Assembly: GCA_030267965.1 (NCBI GenBank)
Contig: BRYA01001491.1
Span: forward strand, 5,684-43,414
Length of the DNA: 37,731 nt
Source: Triparma columacea
Taxonomy: Eukaryota; Sar; Bolidophyceae; Parmales; Triparmaceae
Direction: 5' to 3'
Position numbers and translations under genes: made by a program. Positions 1 through 10,533 of the stretch are shown piece after piece. Position 1 is the first letter of the stretch, and every line of letters begins with the position of its first letter. The notes under the pieces were generated by a model that was not told the origin of the DNA, did no database searches, and saw only the letters and a program-made list of their open reading frames with translations.

Positions 1-2098
1 CCTCTCTATCCACTTTGACCCTCTCCCTGCTGCAGTACTCAAAAAACCAAGCGCAAGCTTCCTCTGCAGTTGCATCAGCAGTGCCTTCAGCTCTTCCTAG
101 TGCAATACTCCTTTCACCCTTTACATGTTGCTGGTGCTTGAACTCCATCTTCACCCCCTCAAATGGCGACTGAAGGGACTTCCATCCCTGATTTTCGCTC
201 CCAAAGAGTTCCTTCAAATTTTCAAAGACTTCCTTCTGGCTGACTGTTAACTCCAAGCTGTCTTTCATCCTCTCCACCAAGGCCCCCCTGACTTCAGCAT
301 CAACTTCCTTCCCGTTCCTCCTAAACTTCTTCTGCAACCTATTTGCATCTTTCATCCTGAACTTAGCGAGCGTTTCTAGGACAGACCTCGGCAAATTCAT
401 CTTCAAGTCGTTTGTCTCTATCCTTGTCAGGGAGCAGACATTTGGGGCAATTTCAGTAGCGACCAGTGTTCCAAAAGACTTGCAGGGGATGTATCCTGCC
501 AAATTTATGTCCTGAAAGTCGTTTCCATCGTTTGTTACATGAACCATTACAAAGGCTGATCTACCTGTGAGCGTTACCTTTTTCCACAAAAGCAACGTTT
601 GGAAAACCCTGTTCTCATAAAGTCCAGGGAACTTCATTGCCACACAGTAGAGCGTACTATTCTTTCCTTTCTTTCTGATAGCCCTTGGTAAACTTCCATG
701 CTTCTTCTTGTGTAGCTGTGACCTCTCATATGTGTTCATTTCATACAGTTCTGCTAGGAGCCTTGTGGCAGATGTGTCAACATTCATCAACGTAGCAGCC
801 CATAACTGTCCCTCTTCCCACCAAAATAGCTTGTCAATGCCCTCCTTCAGTGTCCCCTTGATTCTCTTCCCTTTTGTGCGAAGTTCCTTCTCTGGGCTCC
901 CAACCCTCTCCAACATTGCGTCCTCCTCTCTTGTCAGAGGTGGTGCCCTCGGCATGATCTCCTCCACAAAGTGTCTTTTCCTCCTCTCATCAATGAGACC
1001 AGGCTGTCTGAACTGCTTCCCGACCTCCTCCATGATACCCTTTACTGTTGCATATGCAGCCTTGACACCTCCCTTCTTGGTCCTGCCTGGGCTGCCTACA
1101 ACGCTAGATCTTGTGGATCTCACACTCTTAAAGCTTTTGAATGTGCGGACATCAGCTTCTGCTTTCATCTCTGTTGCTCTCTCCTCTGCCTTAAGAGTTC
1201 CCACCATGGTGACTGCAGTTTGTCCAAACTCAAAGTCGGTGAAGCTGAGCTGCCCCTTAATGACACCTCGTTTGACAGTCTTGGTCTTTATTGACGCTAG
1301 AATCTCGACAAGCATCGCACTTGCCTCATCAGAAAGGTCATCCTCATCAAGGGGTGCCAACTCCATAATGTTCGTCGATTCGTCAGGAGAGACGACCCTG
1401 ACGTCGAGGAGAAATTCGACAAACTTATTCCCGCTGCCGTAGTGCTGCCAGTAGACGAGTCTGTGAATGACTCCTTCCTTCTCGTCGTACTCCTGGAGGG
1501 TCTTCCTTCGGAACTTGCCCTGCTCACAATCGGTGAGGAGAAAGTCAATGATCTTGTCGCGCTCGTCGTGGAAAACATCAGCAAGTCCTAAAACTTTCAC
1601 ACGGTCGCTGCCAGTGGAAGTGTCGATGAGGCCTTCAACGGCTCCTCTCTCCTCAAGAAGCTTCACAAGTTTGCCTTGCTCGGGTCCAAGAGCTGCGTAA
1701 TCGATATCAACTTGTCCTTGCGTAGTGGAAGAGGCGTGATTGGAGCTAGAGTCTTCTTCCGTCGAATCGTCGAGGAGGCCCTCCACTGCTCCCCTTGATA
1801 AAAGCTTTGATTGAAACAGCTTGTCGGTATTATGGTTGGAGTCTGTGAGTGGTCTGTTGTTGGACCGGGCAATGTTATTCGAGTTGGTCTTCACAAGAAC
1901 ATTGTCGTGTTGCTTCGATGCGTTGTCGTCTGGTTGACTACCATCACCGGGAGGAGCCTCTTGGTCTGGAGCATCAATCCTGCGGGGAGGCTTCTCCCCC
2001 TCCATGCCTTTGAAAGAGGGATCATCGCGATCGCTTTCCCCGCATTTGTCCGTTGACGATCCAATTTTCTCGCTGAGCTCCATGACGCGACGATCCAT
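1..2098 (-). CDS. Multi-START-domain (lipid-binding-like) protein, 3' end outside window
   Basis: The minus strand reads open from an ATG at 2098 to the window edge, 699 codons without a stop, so the C-terminus is missing. The first ~180 residues are hydrophilic and low-complexity, with two near-copies of the phrase RGAVEGL(L/I)D followed by a Ser/Thr/acidic stretch (around 1800-1760 and 1655-1620). A START-like region follows: DKIIDFLLTDCEQGKFRRKT near residue 181 and GQLSFTDFEFGQ near 276. A second runs to about residue 570 and includes EIAPNVCSLTRIETNDLK, the usual C-terminal signature of algal START proteins. A third begins near the edge with GRAEGTADATAEEACAWFFEY. START domains bind lipids or sterols in a beta-sheet/helix cup; the ligand cannot be told from sequence. 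The family assignment rests on these recognised phrases. Use is AT-richer than the neighbouring myosin. A 51-nt intron may lie in the 5' leader (2173-2123). Confidence 0.65.
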   Translation of the reverse strand, partial: MDRRVMELSEKIGSSTDKCGESDRDDPSFKGMEGEKPPRRIDAPDQEAPPGDGSQPDDNASKQHDNVLVKTNSNNIARSNNRPLTDSNHNTDKLFQSKLLSRGAVEGLLDDSTEEDSSSNHASSTTQGQVDIDYAALGPEQGKLVKLLEERGAVEGLIDTSTGSDRVKVLGLADVFHDERDKIIDFLLTDCEQGKFRRKTLQEYDEKEGVIHRLVYWQHYGSGNKFVEFLLDVRVVSPDESTNIMELAPLDEDDLSDEASAMLVEILASIKTKTVKRGVIKGQLSFTDFEFGQTAVTMVGTLKAEERATEMKAEADVRTFKSFKSVRSTRSSVVGSPGRTKKGGVKAAYATVKGIMEEVGKQFRQPGLIDERRKRHFVEEIMPRAPPLTREEDAMLERVGSPEKELRTKGKRIKGTLKEGIDKLFWWEEGQLWAATLMNVDTSATRLLAELYEMNTYERSQLHKKKHGSLPRAIRKKGKNSTLYCVAMKFPGLYENRVFQTLLLWKKVTLTGRSAFVMVHVTNDGNDFQDINLAGYIPCKSFGTLVATEIAPNVCSLTRIETNDLKMNLPRSVLETLAKFRMKDANRLQKKFRRNGKEVDAEVRGALVERMKDSLELTVSQKEVFENLKELFGSENQGWKSLQSPFEGVKMEFKHQQHVKGERSIALGRAEGTADATAEEACAWFFEYCSRERVKVDRE

Positions 2099-2122
2099 GC
2101 TGCCTCTGCAGATTTCTCAAAC

Positions 2123-2173
2123 CTAGAGGAAGGATGTTAAGCGGGGAGGGGGCATGATGAGTTAGTTACTCAC
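2123..2173 (-). other. Candidate 5'-leader intron of the START gene, with an upstream hydrophobic mini-ORF
   Basis: On the minus strand TTTTTAC|GTGAGT (donor at 2173) is followed by a pyrimidine-rich stretch ending TTCCTCTAG|GTTTG (acceptor at 2123), a 51-nt intron of typical size. The exon upstream holds a mini-ORF starting at 2260 (MKHVVCFW..., 29 codons, very hydrophobic, then Val-stop after splicing). It is in the same phase as the START reading frame but separated from it by TGA, so it is either an upstream ORF or a separate microprotein. No expression evidence is available. Confidence 0.35.
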
Positions 2174-2592
2174 GTAAAAATTGAATACCACCGGTCCTCC
2201 GAGGGGAATAAATCCGAGAAAGACGACGGACGTCATCCAAAAACACACGACATGTTTCATGAACCCCCCCTCTTTGGCCTCTTGCCATCTCCATCTCGGG
2301 CCACTTTGCAAATCACATCACACCGCGCGTAAAAAGAGCTTCTGCGTCAAATAGACTCTTGTTCGTTCCCCGTCCTCCTCCTTTTAACTCACAATTTATT
2401 TAATTCGTGTGGTTCAAGGTGAGAGATGAGATCAGCCTTGATTTTGCCTGATGATGTGGCAGTCTCTGGAGAAGGGTGATGTGGCTTAACTAAATAATTA
2501 ACAAACCATGACCCCAATTAAAGTTTCGACGCAAATATTTTGAGTTTTTACTTCGTCGCCTAACCACGGGTGATGAACCGCTCTTCGCATCT
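2174..2592. other. Intergenic region between the START gene and myosin
   Basis: About 420 bp. The part near 2174-2300 probably holds the 5' leader of the START gene. The part at 2400-2592 is AT-rich, contains the 12-mer TTTTTACTTCGT at 2545-2556 (also at 7951 and 26417), and probably includes the myosin 3' UTR. No further gene is visible. Confidence 0.5.
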
Positions 2593-5500
2593 TCAAAGTT
2601 TCTTAACATAGTTCCCAGGGAAAAGTCCCTTCTCCCCGTTCTCCTTCTTTCCCATCCACCATCCGTCGTCGTTCTCCTTCACGATGACGATTTCTTCTCC
2701 CTCTGCGAGGGTAATTTCCCCCTCTCCGTCAGCTTGGTAGTCATACAAGGCAACAGCCTTTTTCTTTGGGGGGGGCGGGGGCTGTGCTTTTTTAGGCGGT
2801 ACCTTTGGGACGCTCCTGGTGAGGGAGGTCCTGACCCCTGGGTTGTTTGAATAGGATGGTGCCGACGATTGATACGAGGAGGGCGCCGACGATTGATACG
2901 AGGAGGGCGCCGACGACTGATACGAGGAGGGCGCCGACGATTGATACGAGGAGGGCGCCGACGACTGATACGAGGAGGGCGCCGACGACTGATATGATGA
3001 CGCCGGTGCCGATGACTGATAGGAAGGCGCTGCTGGTGCGGCAAACGATGGGGGCTTCGCTGCGGTGTTCTTTTGAACGTACGAGCTGTAGGGGTTCTTC
3101 GGTGGCCCTGTTGCTGCCCCTGAGTTGCCTCCTCCCCCACCCCCGTACGTAGGCTTGACGTAGTTGTTCTTGACGACTTCAGTTGTGGAGTACCCGCTGT
3201 AGCCTCGTCCTCCTCCCCCCTCTCCCCCTGATCCTCCATCGACGCTATCGTCAAGGCCGATTGGAGCCCTGCTCGCGAGGTTGGTGGGAACCCTAATGAC
3301 CATGGTGTTCTGCTCAGATCTACTCATGCTGAAGTCCACCGTGTTCGGGGGCAGCGCGGGGTCCTCCTTAAAAGTGACGAAGTTCATGACGATGGCCTTG
3401 CTGCGGAACAAGCCCCCTCCCCACGTCTTATACTCTATTTTGTCGCTGAAGACCAGGGGCAGCTCGGACTCGAGGAGGGTCGTGTACCTCTCCTTCAGGA
3501 CCATGACGATTTCGGCCTTGCGGCGGCTATTAATTACATAGTCGTGGTCTGTGAAGTGCAGGATGGCGTACCCGTCCGCGTAGCTGCTTAGAGAAAGTCC
3601 GAGGAGGCAATTGAGAGCGTTGGAACTCTTCATCATGGCCTTCTCCATGTCGGGTGTGAAGAAGTAGAAGGCGTTCGAGGTGATAACGAGGATCCTCTCC
3701 TGGACGACCCCCTTCCTGTTGATCTTGTCCACCCTGTCGGCGAATTTGATGTCGCTGATATACTCCCCTTCCTCTTTGAGCGCCGTGCTGAGGGACAGGC
3801 TGCTCTGCACATTGAGATAGTCGCCGTGGAAGTGGAGATGGACGCTCCCGGCGCGGCGCTTCTTTCCACCAAAGACAGCGTTGGCCTTCTTCCTGAGCTC
3901 CAGAAAGTACTTGATTGCGATCCACGAGCGATAGGCGATCTGGATCCTCGTAGCGATGGCGTTGAGCCTATCGTCCCTGGCGTCCTCCAGGGCAAAGAGG
4001 GTGGTGGGCTCCCTGAGGAAGATCATCGTTTGTCCCCTTTCGTAGCCTGAGGTTATCCCGATGCTCCTGAGGATGGTCTCGCAGTCGGCGACAACGTCGC
4101 CGGTTCCGAAGGGCCATACGTCCTCGCTGAGGAGCCTGTACCTCTGAAAGAACTCGTCATAATTCTGCCTCACCGCGTAGCCCGCCCTCCTCACGATCAC
4201 GTTCTCCTTGAGGCCGAGGTACGTCACCTGGTTCTTGACCATGTCTGACTCGTACACACCGGCCCTCTTGGAGTCGTTGGGCTTGAGGGTCCTGACGTAG
4301 TGGGCGTTACACTGCCCGAGGTTATCCATGAGGTCATTCATCTGCTTCTTGAACTGAGTGGACACGGTGGGGGGCTTCTTGAAGCTTTTCTCAGCCCTGG
4401 GGTAAAGGCTCTTGATGTAGTCGTTCTGGACGTCGGTTTGGAGCATGGCGGTTAGATTCTTGTTGAGCTGGTCCTTGTTCTTCTCCAGCATTCCTGCGTT
4501 TGCGTACACGACATCTCCGGCGTAGTGCTTGATCTGGAAGTGCGTCCTTCCCAAAGGTAGGAAGTGGTTGTTCTTGAGGTGCTTCTCGCACTTGGCGGCA
4601 AAGGTGTCGTCGGTGGCACGGGGCATAATGCTCTCCTCGTCGAGCAGAGTAAGAAGCCCGATGGGACGCTTGCTCTCGATCAGCTTTACGACGGGCTCGT
4701 TGTCGAAGTACTGCACGGGCTCCCACTTGATGCCCTCCTTGGCGTACTGCGGCGAGCGGAGCGAGTGCGGCGAGTGAATCGGTTAGATACATACTTAAAC
4801 GCATATGTGTTATTTTAGTCCACCGTTACTCACCTGCTCCTGCTCTGCCCTCAGTGTGAGCTCGATGAAGAGCTGCTGCAGCTTCTCGTTGCAGTAGTTG
4901 ATGTGTAGCTGCTCCATGGAGTTCTCCTCAAAGATCTCGAATCCGTAAATGTCAAGAATGCCGATTCTTGAAGATGCGGCTCCAGTGGATGCCATGGATT
5001 TGTTGAGTTTCGTGACAATGTCACTGAACGCATTGGCGTACAGGGACATGGCCAGAGCATCCCTCGCCCTGGTGGCGTCGTCAGGGAGCAGGGGCTTCTG
5101 GAACTACGGGGGAAGAGGAGGAGGGAGAGAAAGAAGGGGGGTAGGGGTCGGTGTTTGAACTGACAGTGTTCTCAGCTGATCCATACCATTCTTACCTCCT
5201 CCCCATTGACGTCGATCTGCCTGTGTGTGAGGTTGTGCCTGAGTATCCCCTCGTCCATGCAAAGGTGGAAAGCCACCCAAGCGACGGCCTCGTTTGAGTC
5301 CGGGTGGATGTCGCTTCCCTCGCTCCCAGCGTCCACGAAGAAGACATTTCCGAGGTTGAGGATGGCGGCGCAGACCTTGAATAGGCTGCCCTTTTCTTCA
5401 GTGGTGAATCCGACGGCGTCCATAGACTGCTCGGTGGCGTGGAACTCGTTCAGGTCGTTCATGCGGTTCACCTTGAACTCGCCCGTGCGGAGGAGGTAAT

Positions 5501-6522
5501 TATAGCAGTCAGGGGTGCCCAGGCCAAGCTCCTCGTACTCGCCCCTGGCGCAGGCGGCGCAGAGCTGGTAGAATATATGGAACGTGCGCTCGCCTTCTTT
5601 GGCCTGGGTAACTCGGATCTGCGAGGGGGGGGGGAGTGAGATGGATACGGTGTTGCCGGGTTCGCTCCCGCGATCTACGCACCTTCTCAAGGAGGTAGCT
5701 AGTGACCTTTCCGCCGACGATTCCCCCCCCATAATCAAAGAGGATCTCCATAAGCTTTCCGAACCTGGAAGAGTTGTCGTTCCTGAGTGTCTTGGCGTTA
5801 CCGAACGCCTCCAGGAGCACGTTTGACCTCAATATCTTGTCCTTGATGCTCGCCGCTGCGTCGTCTTTCTGCGTCTTGTCCTTGTTCTTCCTTTTGTTCC
5901 CCGGGAGGGGGGGGGGCACTGCAACATTCGTGATGTACTCCATAATCTTCTTGGCGTTCTCGGTCTTCCCAGCGCCGGACTCCCCGCTTACGAGCACGCA
6001 CTGAGGCTTGTGGGTCTCCTTGAGCTCCTTGTAGGCCTTCTCCGCCAAGGCGTACACATGGGGGGGATTCTCGTAGGGACGCTTGTTCTTGTACTTGTTC
6101 AGGGTGGCAGGGGTATACAGGTTTGATATGAGCTGTTTGGAGGAGGGGGGGGAGAGGGGGTGGAGGGGTGAGGAGGCGGGGCCGATATCGTCAACACAAA
6201 CACCATACACAACCTACCTTGAAAGGATTCACAGCCAGCAGCACCTGACCTGTCCCAATATAGCTGAGATTTTCGCGGGTTAGTTGAATTGAGGCGTGTA
6301 CCTTTCCTACGAATTGAGCTTGTTCGAATTTTCACCACCCCTGCTTCTCTATTTGTGGAAAAAAAGCCAAGGGACAAGGCAAGATATCCTCGGCGCTGGC
6401 ATGGTCTACTCTCCTTACCTGTAAATCTGGTCCTTTTTGTAGCGGCTCTCTAGGGCATCGACGATAGAGTCCTCGCTGATGGATTTGAGTAGGACCAAGT
6501 CCGAGCTATGATCGATAGGCAT
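2593..6522 (-). CDS. Class I myosin heavy chain (motor, IQ-like, TH1, SH3)
   Basis: Actin-based motor linking membranes to the cytoskeleton. Six exons join in frame: 6522-6419, 6263-6218, 6132-5683, 5618-5196, 5103-4834 and 4746-2593, all GT-AG, giving about 1148 residues. The motor shows the P-loop GESGAGKTENAKKIMEY, switch I NDNSSRFGKLMEI and the relay phrase DIYGFEIFEENSMEQLHINY. The neck region is short (AIATRIQIAYRSWIAIKYF), compatible with one IQ motif. A TH1 domain with basic membrane-binding character follows. The Gly- and Pro-rich tail carries an octapeptide repeat (SSYQSSAP) encoded by a 24-bp minisatellite, and the protein ends with an SH3 domain (ALYDYQADGEGEITLAEG ... FPGNYVKKL). 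Motor-TH1-SH3 is the layout of amoeboid/fungal long-tailed class I myosins. The start ATG opens the family-typical phrase ending SEDSIVDALESRY. The last intron is rich in short GAGCG-type repeats. Confidence 0.93.
2864..3030 (-). repeat. 24-bp minisatellite inside the myosin tail
   Basis: About five near-perfect and two or three degenerate 24-bp units (plus-strand core GATACGAGGAGGGCGCCGAC) encode the repeated octapeptide S-S-Y-Q-S-S-A-P. Units differ mainly by silent C/T changes, so the repeat is young and its copy number probably varies between strains. Confidence 0.85.
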
Positions 6523-6745
6523 AGTTTCTACCCTGACAACAGTTTGCTAAACCCTGCTGGAGAAGATGAGGAAGAACCCTGGTTTGCATCTTTTTGGAGA
6601 GACCTCTTCTTTCGTTGATAGGGATTCTCGGCAGCGGAAATTAAAAGTAAACGTAGTCAATGACGGTAAAAATTTACTCTACTCTTGAAGGTGCAATTTA
6701 AATTCAAACAACCGCGCCTGCTATGCCCATCCCCCTTAACCTTCC

Positions 6746-7782
6746 CTAAAGCTTACTACTCTTGACCTTCCCCCACTCCGGTTCCCTCTTCTCCAGGAAA
6801 GCCTCCTTCCCCTCCCTCCCCTCCTCCGTCATGTAGTACATCCTCGTCGCCAGCCCCGCCATCTGCATCCTGCCCATCCCCCCGTCCTCCTCCGCGTTGC
6901 AGCTGGCCTTTATGCACGCCACCGCCGTCGGGGAGCACGTCAGGATCCTGCTCGCCCACCTCACCCCCTCATTCACCACGGCCCACTCCGTCGGGTCCTC
7001 CCCCCCGACGACCTTGTTCACCAGCCCCATCCTCTCGGCCTCAGAGGCGCCGTAGTACCTGCAGAGCCACCAAACCTCCCTGGCCTTCTTCTGACCCACC
7101 AGACCCACCAACCTGCTCACCCCGTAGCCCCCGTCGAAGCTCCCCATCCTCGGCCCAACCTGTCCGAACACCGCCGTCCGGTCCGCCAGCGTAAGGTCGC
7201 AGACCATGTGAAGGACGTGTCCCCCCCCCACCGAGTAACCCCTTACCAGGGCGATCACGGGCTTGGGGCAGAGCTTTATTGCGGCGTGGACCTCGAGGAT
7301 GCGGAGACGGGGGGGCTCGTCTGGGTCGGAGGTGTTTGCGTAACCGGTGGAACCTCTGACTGTCTGGTCTCCCCCCGCGCAGAAGTTTGAGCCGGAGCCA
7401 CGGAGCATTATGACACCGATTGAGGTGTCAAGCTCCATTTTACGGAGGACTTTCAACATGGAGGAGACTGTTTCCGGACGGAATGCATTCTTTACGTGAG
7501 GCCTGTTGATAGTTATTAGGCCAATGGACTGATAATTTTGGGAAGGTGTTATTTTATGTGCTGTAACGTCTGAGGATAGGTTTATTGTGTATTTTGTCAA
7601 AGGTGGTTCTATTTGTATGGATAGTTGTTGGGGGGTTAGTGATAATTTGTGTGATTTTATGCGTAGATAGATGAATTAAATTGGTCAGATGGGGTGATTT
7701 GTCGGGGTGATTTAGTCAGGAGGTGAATATATTTGTCTCTATCGACTTATATTGACTTACTCTTGTTTATATCTGATACCAT
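6746..7782 (-). CDS. menB: 1,4-dihydroxy-2-naphthoyl-CoA synthase with C-terminal peroxisomal signal SKL
   Basis: MenB closes the naphthoate ring: o-succinylbenzoyl-CoA to DHNA-CoA in phylloquinone/menaquinone synthesis. The crotonase fold shows the MenB signatures ITINRPHVKNAFRPETV, FCAGGDQ, VRGYSVGGGHVLH (oxyanion region), GQVGPRMGSFDGGYG and YYMTEEGREGKEAFLEKREP. The last residues are SSKL, a canonical PTS1 peroxisomal signal. The main exon runs 7608-6746. It has no in-frame ATG before the conserved core, so I propose a 22-nt first exon at 7782-7761 (ATGGTATCAGATATAAACAAGA) with donor GTAAGT and acceptor AAATAG at 7609. This joins in frame and gives about 294 residues, near the family length. 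The first exon is inference; the rest is secure. It lies on the same strand as the membrane-protein gene upstream and forms a pathway cluster with PHYLLO and MenE. Confidence 0.92.
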
Positions 7783-8027
7783 ATAGGGAACTAAATTGAA
7801 TCCATCTCTGTTTGGTCCCTTTATGCCTGCAGCTGCTGAAATTGCTCCATAATTCATTATTTATGGCATGATGTGAAGTTTGGGGAGGAAAAGGATACTA
7901 AAAGAGGGAACAATAAAGGGTTCAACGTTTGCGCACTTAGATTTTTTACATTTTTACTTCGTGGAAACCATGAGGACAATCGGTGTGAATATGAATATAC
8001 ACCAAAACTTTACTGTCAAACTTTTAG
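7783..8027. promoter_or_regulatory. Region upstream of menB, between two minus-strand genes
   Basis: A 245-bp AT-rich stretch holding the likely menB promoter (minus strand) and the 3' UTR of the membrane-protein gene. It contains the 12-mer TTTTTACTTCGT at 7951-7962, about 170 bp upstream of the proposed menB start. No coding potential is seen. Confidence 0.4.
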
Positions 8028-9887
8028 TCAGGTCGCCGATGGACGAACCTTCTTTGCTCCCGTCTTGGTTGACCAGTAAGATTTATGTAACTTTGTAAGC
8101 CCGCCGTTGACTTCAACAAACGTACAGAAAAAATCAAGGAAGAGCTCAGGCACGATCTGGAACATCGTGATGGTGATGACTTGATCTGTGCCCACAGGCT
8201 CTGAGCTGAACTCGAAGGCACCTGTTGGGACCAACCAAACCAGCACGGCAGTAGCTGCAAGGGACGAGACATATTCTACGACCATATCGTTGCTACCGTC
8301 CTGAACTCTCATTCTACCACGCTTAAAAAAGCGGTCTCGATCCTCCTCTTTCTCCTTCTGACCTCGTCGTCCCCGTTTTTGCAACCGTAGGCCCATTTTA
8401 AGGAAGTCAGTGAAAAAGAATACCCGAACGCCCATCTCTAAATTAGCACCGAAGAGGCTCATGAGCATTGCAGCAGTAGGGTCGGGGATACTCAACTGAA
8501 GCGAGTCGCGTTGAGGGGTTGCGTTAGTGGTATACAATTGTTGCTGGGGGTTGTTCGTGCGAGGTGAAATATATCTCATGTCGATTCTCACCTGCATAAT
8601 CCGACACAGCAACGCCGTGGCATACTCATACTGAAACATAGTAATGTCTTGCATCCACGAGGGCAAATCTCCGAGGTTGAGGATCACCAGCAAGCCCTTA
8701 TTCCCGGTAACTTTAATGAGCAATCCAAGAACAGCAACAGCGGCCTTCGCTGCGCTAGAATCGCTTGCATTGTATATCCTGAATATTCCTAGAGAATATA
8801 TCGCAATGACTACCAAGATGAACGTGACAGGTAAGGCAATAATGAATGCAACCTTAGCACGATGGGCTCTGCTTAAAGGCGTAGCTGCGGGGTCTTCGTT
8901 CGTCCCTTCAAACCGTGTACGCGCTGCATCGGCAGCAACCCAGCTGGTGTCGAGATTATGATACTTACGGGCTGTGTCCGTCATTAATGCTGTCCCAAGA
9001 CCTGCAGCAAAACAGAATATAACAATGAGGACTGTAGAATCTATATATTCTACTCCGAACGTATAAGGCAACACAGGGATAGCCACAACCACGGAATAAT
9101 ACGTCAACATCACCATCGCAAGAACCAGAGGCTTCTTAACCCTAAAAAAAAGCCCAACAAAGGTTTGGCCAATCCAGGTCGCAGTACAGGAGAGGATTAC
9201 TAAGAAAGTCTTAACGCTTCTATCGCGCTCAAAGAAGAAGACGTCGTTAAAGTCGTCACGTTCATAGTCTATCGCTGTGTGATTTGCAACGCCCCATTGC
9301 ATATCTGCGCTATCGGAGACCTCAATCCCCTTGGTGACTAAGGTGACGCAGTAAACAGCGGCTCCGGCCGCCAATGAGAACAATAACGACACAAGGAGCA
9401 TCTCGGCAATCACCTTTATGGTCGTAATGAGGGATGTGGACAGAGGCACAGTGAAATCAAGAATTTCTTGATTGACATCGTAGCCTGCACTCAGAATCTT
9501 GCCCTCTATCTCCAGCTTGTCTGCAAGTTTCACCAACGAATCGTTGATATGCATATCAAGCGCAGCCCCCTTCCTTGTCTTTGCCCTCTCCCTCCCTCCC
9601 ACCCCTTCTTCAACTAGTGGTTCCTTTATTTGTAGTCTAGTTTCTGCGCTGGCCACCCGCTCTCCGGCGCTCTTCTTCTCAATATCCCGCAGTAATCCAA
9701 TAACAATCATCGAAACAGGACTCTCTGTCTCTTGATCATCAGCAATCATTTCCAACTCCCTTGAGCTCACATCTTGCAATTCTTCCCTCAACGTAGCCAA
9801 ATGCGCTCGAATTACCTCGATAACGCGATCCTTAGCACTAACGTCACTTCGGACAGATTCTTCGCCAGAATCGGCGGGAACTATCAT
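8028..9887 (-). CDS. Uncharacterised multi-pass membrane protein between menB and the PHYLLO gene
   Basis: Single-exon frame of 619 residues from the first in-frame ATG at 9887; the frame stays open for another 30 codons upstream but without an ATG. The N-terminal ~150 residues are soluble and charged, with helical, coiled-coil-like stretches. Membrane spans follow near residues 160-185, 230-252, 255-278, 285-305 and 350-372, with one or two more around 380-400 and at least two close to the C-terminus (YVSSLAATAVLVWLVPTGAF; MFQIVPELFLDFFCTF). A basic cytosolic-looking loop (QKRGRRGQKEKEEDRDRFFK) precedes the last spans. I recognise no transporter family, no prenyltransferase NDxxD motif (so not MenA) and no plastid signal. 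It is divergent from PHYLLO, possibly sharing a promoter region, and lies head-to-tail upstream of menB, so co-regulation is possible; its function is unknown. Confidence 0.75.
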   Translation of the reverse strand: MIVPADSGEESVRSDVSAKDRVIEVIRAHLATLREELQDVSSRELEMIADDQETESPVSMIVIGLLRDIEKKSAGERVASAETRLQIKEPLVEEGVGGRERAKTRKGAALDMHINDSLVKLADKLEIEGKILSAGYDVNQEILDFTVPLSTSLITTIKVIAEMLLVSLLFSLAAGAAVYCVTLVTKGIEVSDSADMQWGVANHTAIDYERDDFNDVFFFERDRSVKTFLVILSCTATWIGQTFVGLFFRVKKPLVLAMVMLTYYSVVVAIPVLPYTFGVEYIDSTVLIVIFCFAAGLGTALMTDTARKYHNLDTSWVAADAARTRFEGTNEDPAATPLSRAHRAKVAFIIALPVTFILVVIAIYSLGIFRIYNASDSSAAKAAVAVLGLLIKVTGNKGLLVILNLGDLPSWMQDITMFQYEYATALLCRIMQVRIDMRYISPRTNNPQQQLYTTNATPQRDSLQLSIPDPTAAMLMSLFGANLEMGVRVFFFTDFLKMGLRLQKRGRRGQKEKEEDRDRFFKRGRMRVQDGSNDMVVEYVSSLAATAVLVWLVPTGAFEFSSEPVGTDQVITITMFQIVPELFLDFFCTFVEVNGGLTKLHKSYWSTKTGAKKVRPSAT

Positions 9888-10325
9888 GATTGACTTGATC
9901 TGTTCTCCTCCTTTTCTTCTTCCTGATTTGGACTTGACCCTAAATCCCCAATCACTGCCATTCCTGCTTGTGCACACGCTGATAGTGTATATTCATAGTA
10001 ATAGACAATCGATAGTGTGTTTGTTAGGTGTATAAGTCATAATTGGCGGGCATTTGACGAAAAGCCTGCATTTAGAGACATTTAGATTGGTCTCCACAAC
10101 AATCATTGTTGGTCTTCCTTCTTTGGTCTTTAAATTGGCTTACACTTATCTACACATCTATATTATGATACGATTATACTATTACTACGTCTGTTACTAC
10201 ATCATACTAATCTATATGACGTGTTGTGTACATAATATAGAAATAGTACAGTCATTTACGCCTCAAATAAATCACAAGCAAAAAACTACACAAAGAGTAA
10301 GTAACTACGAATGAACAACGAATAA
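9888..10325. promoter_or_regulatory. Likely bidirectional promoter region (membrane protein / PHYLLO)
   Basis: About 440 bp of AT-rich DNA between divergent genes. Runs of alternating TA/AC steps occur at 10130-10270. No gene is visible in it; an apparent frame at 10054-10314 begins with TTG and has low-complexity hydrophobic content. Confidence 0.4.
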
Positions 10326-10339
10326 CAACAATACCGTTA

Positions 10340-10381
10340 CATATACGATCACATACACAATCACATATACGATCACATACA
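10340..10381. repeat. 18-bp direct repeat and short tandem motifs upstream of PHYLLO
   Basis: CATATACGATCACATACA occurs exactly at 10340-10357 and again at 10364-10381. Further short tandem motifs follow (GGAGATTGAAAA twice near 10420-10445; TCTCAAACAAA and TCTCAAAGA near 10449-10510). Confidence 0.8.
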
Positions 10382-10533
10382 GCATGAGGAAACAAAAAGG
10401 AACAAGGAGACAGAGATCAAGGAGATTGAAAAGGAGATTGAAAAGAACGTCTCAAACAAATCTCAAACAAATCTCAAAGATGGTCTCAAAGACAGTCTCA
10501 AAGAAGAAAGAGAAACGATCAAAAACAAGATTA

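Noticed and set aside
2679..3254. Arg/Pro-rich 191-residue frame on the minus strand
   Set aside because: It overlaps the myosin tail and SH3 region in another frame; repetition comes from the minisatellite.
8028..9887. The membrane protein as MenA (DHNA prenyltransferase)
   Set aside because: No Asp-rich NDxxD-type prenyl-diphosphate motifs and a different span pattern.
9888..9977. N-terminal extension of the membrane protein starting at 9977
   Set aside because: That start codon would be GTG; the first ATG is at 9887, so the extension is treated as leader.
10054..10314. Small hydrophobic Tyr/Ile-rich protein
   Set aside because: Begins with TTG in an AT-rich promoter region and has only compositional content.
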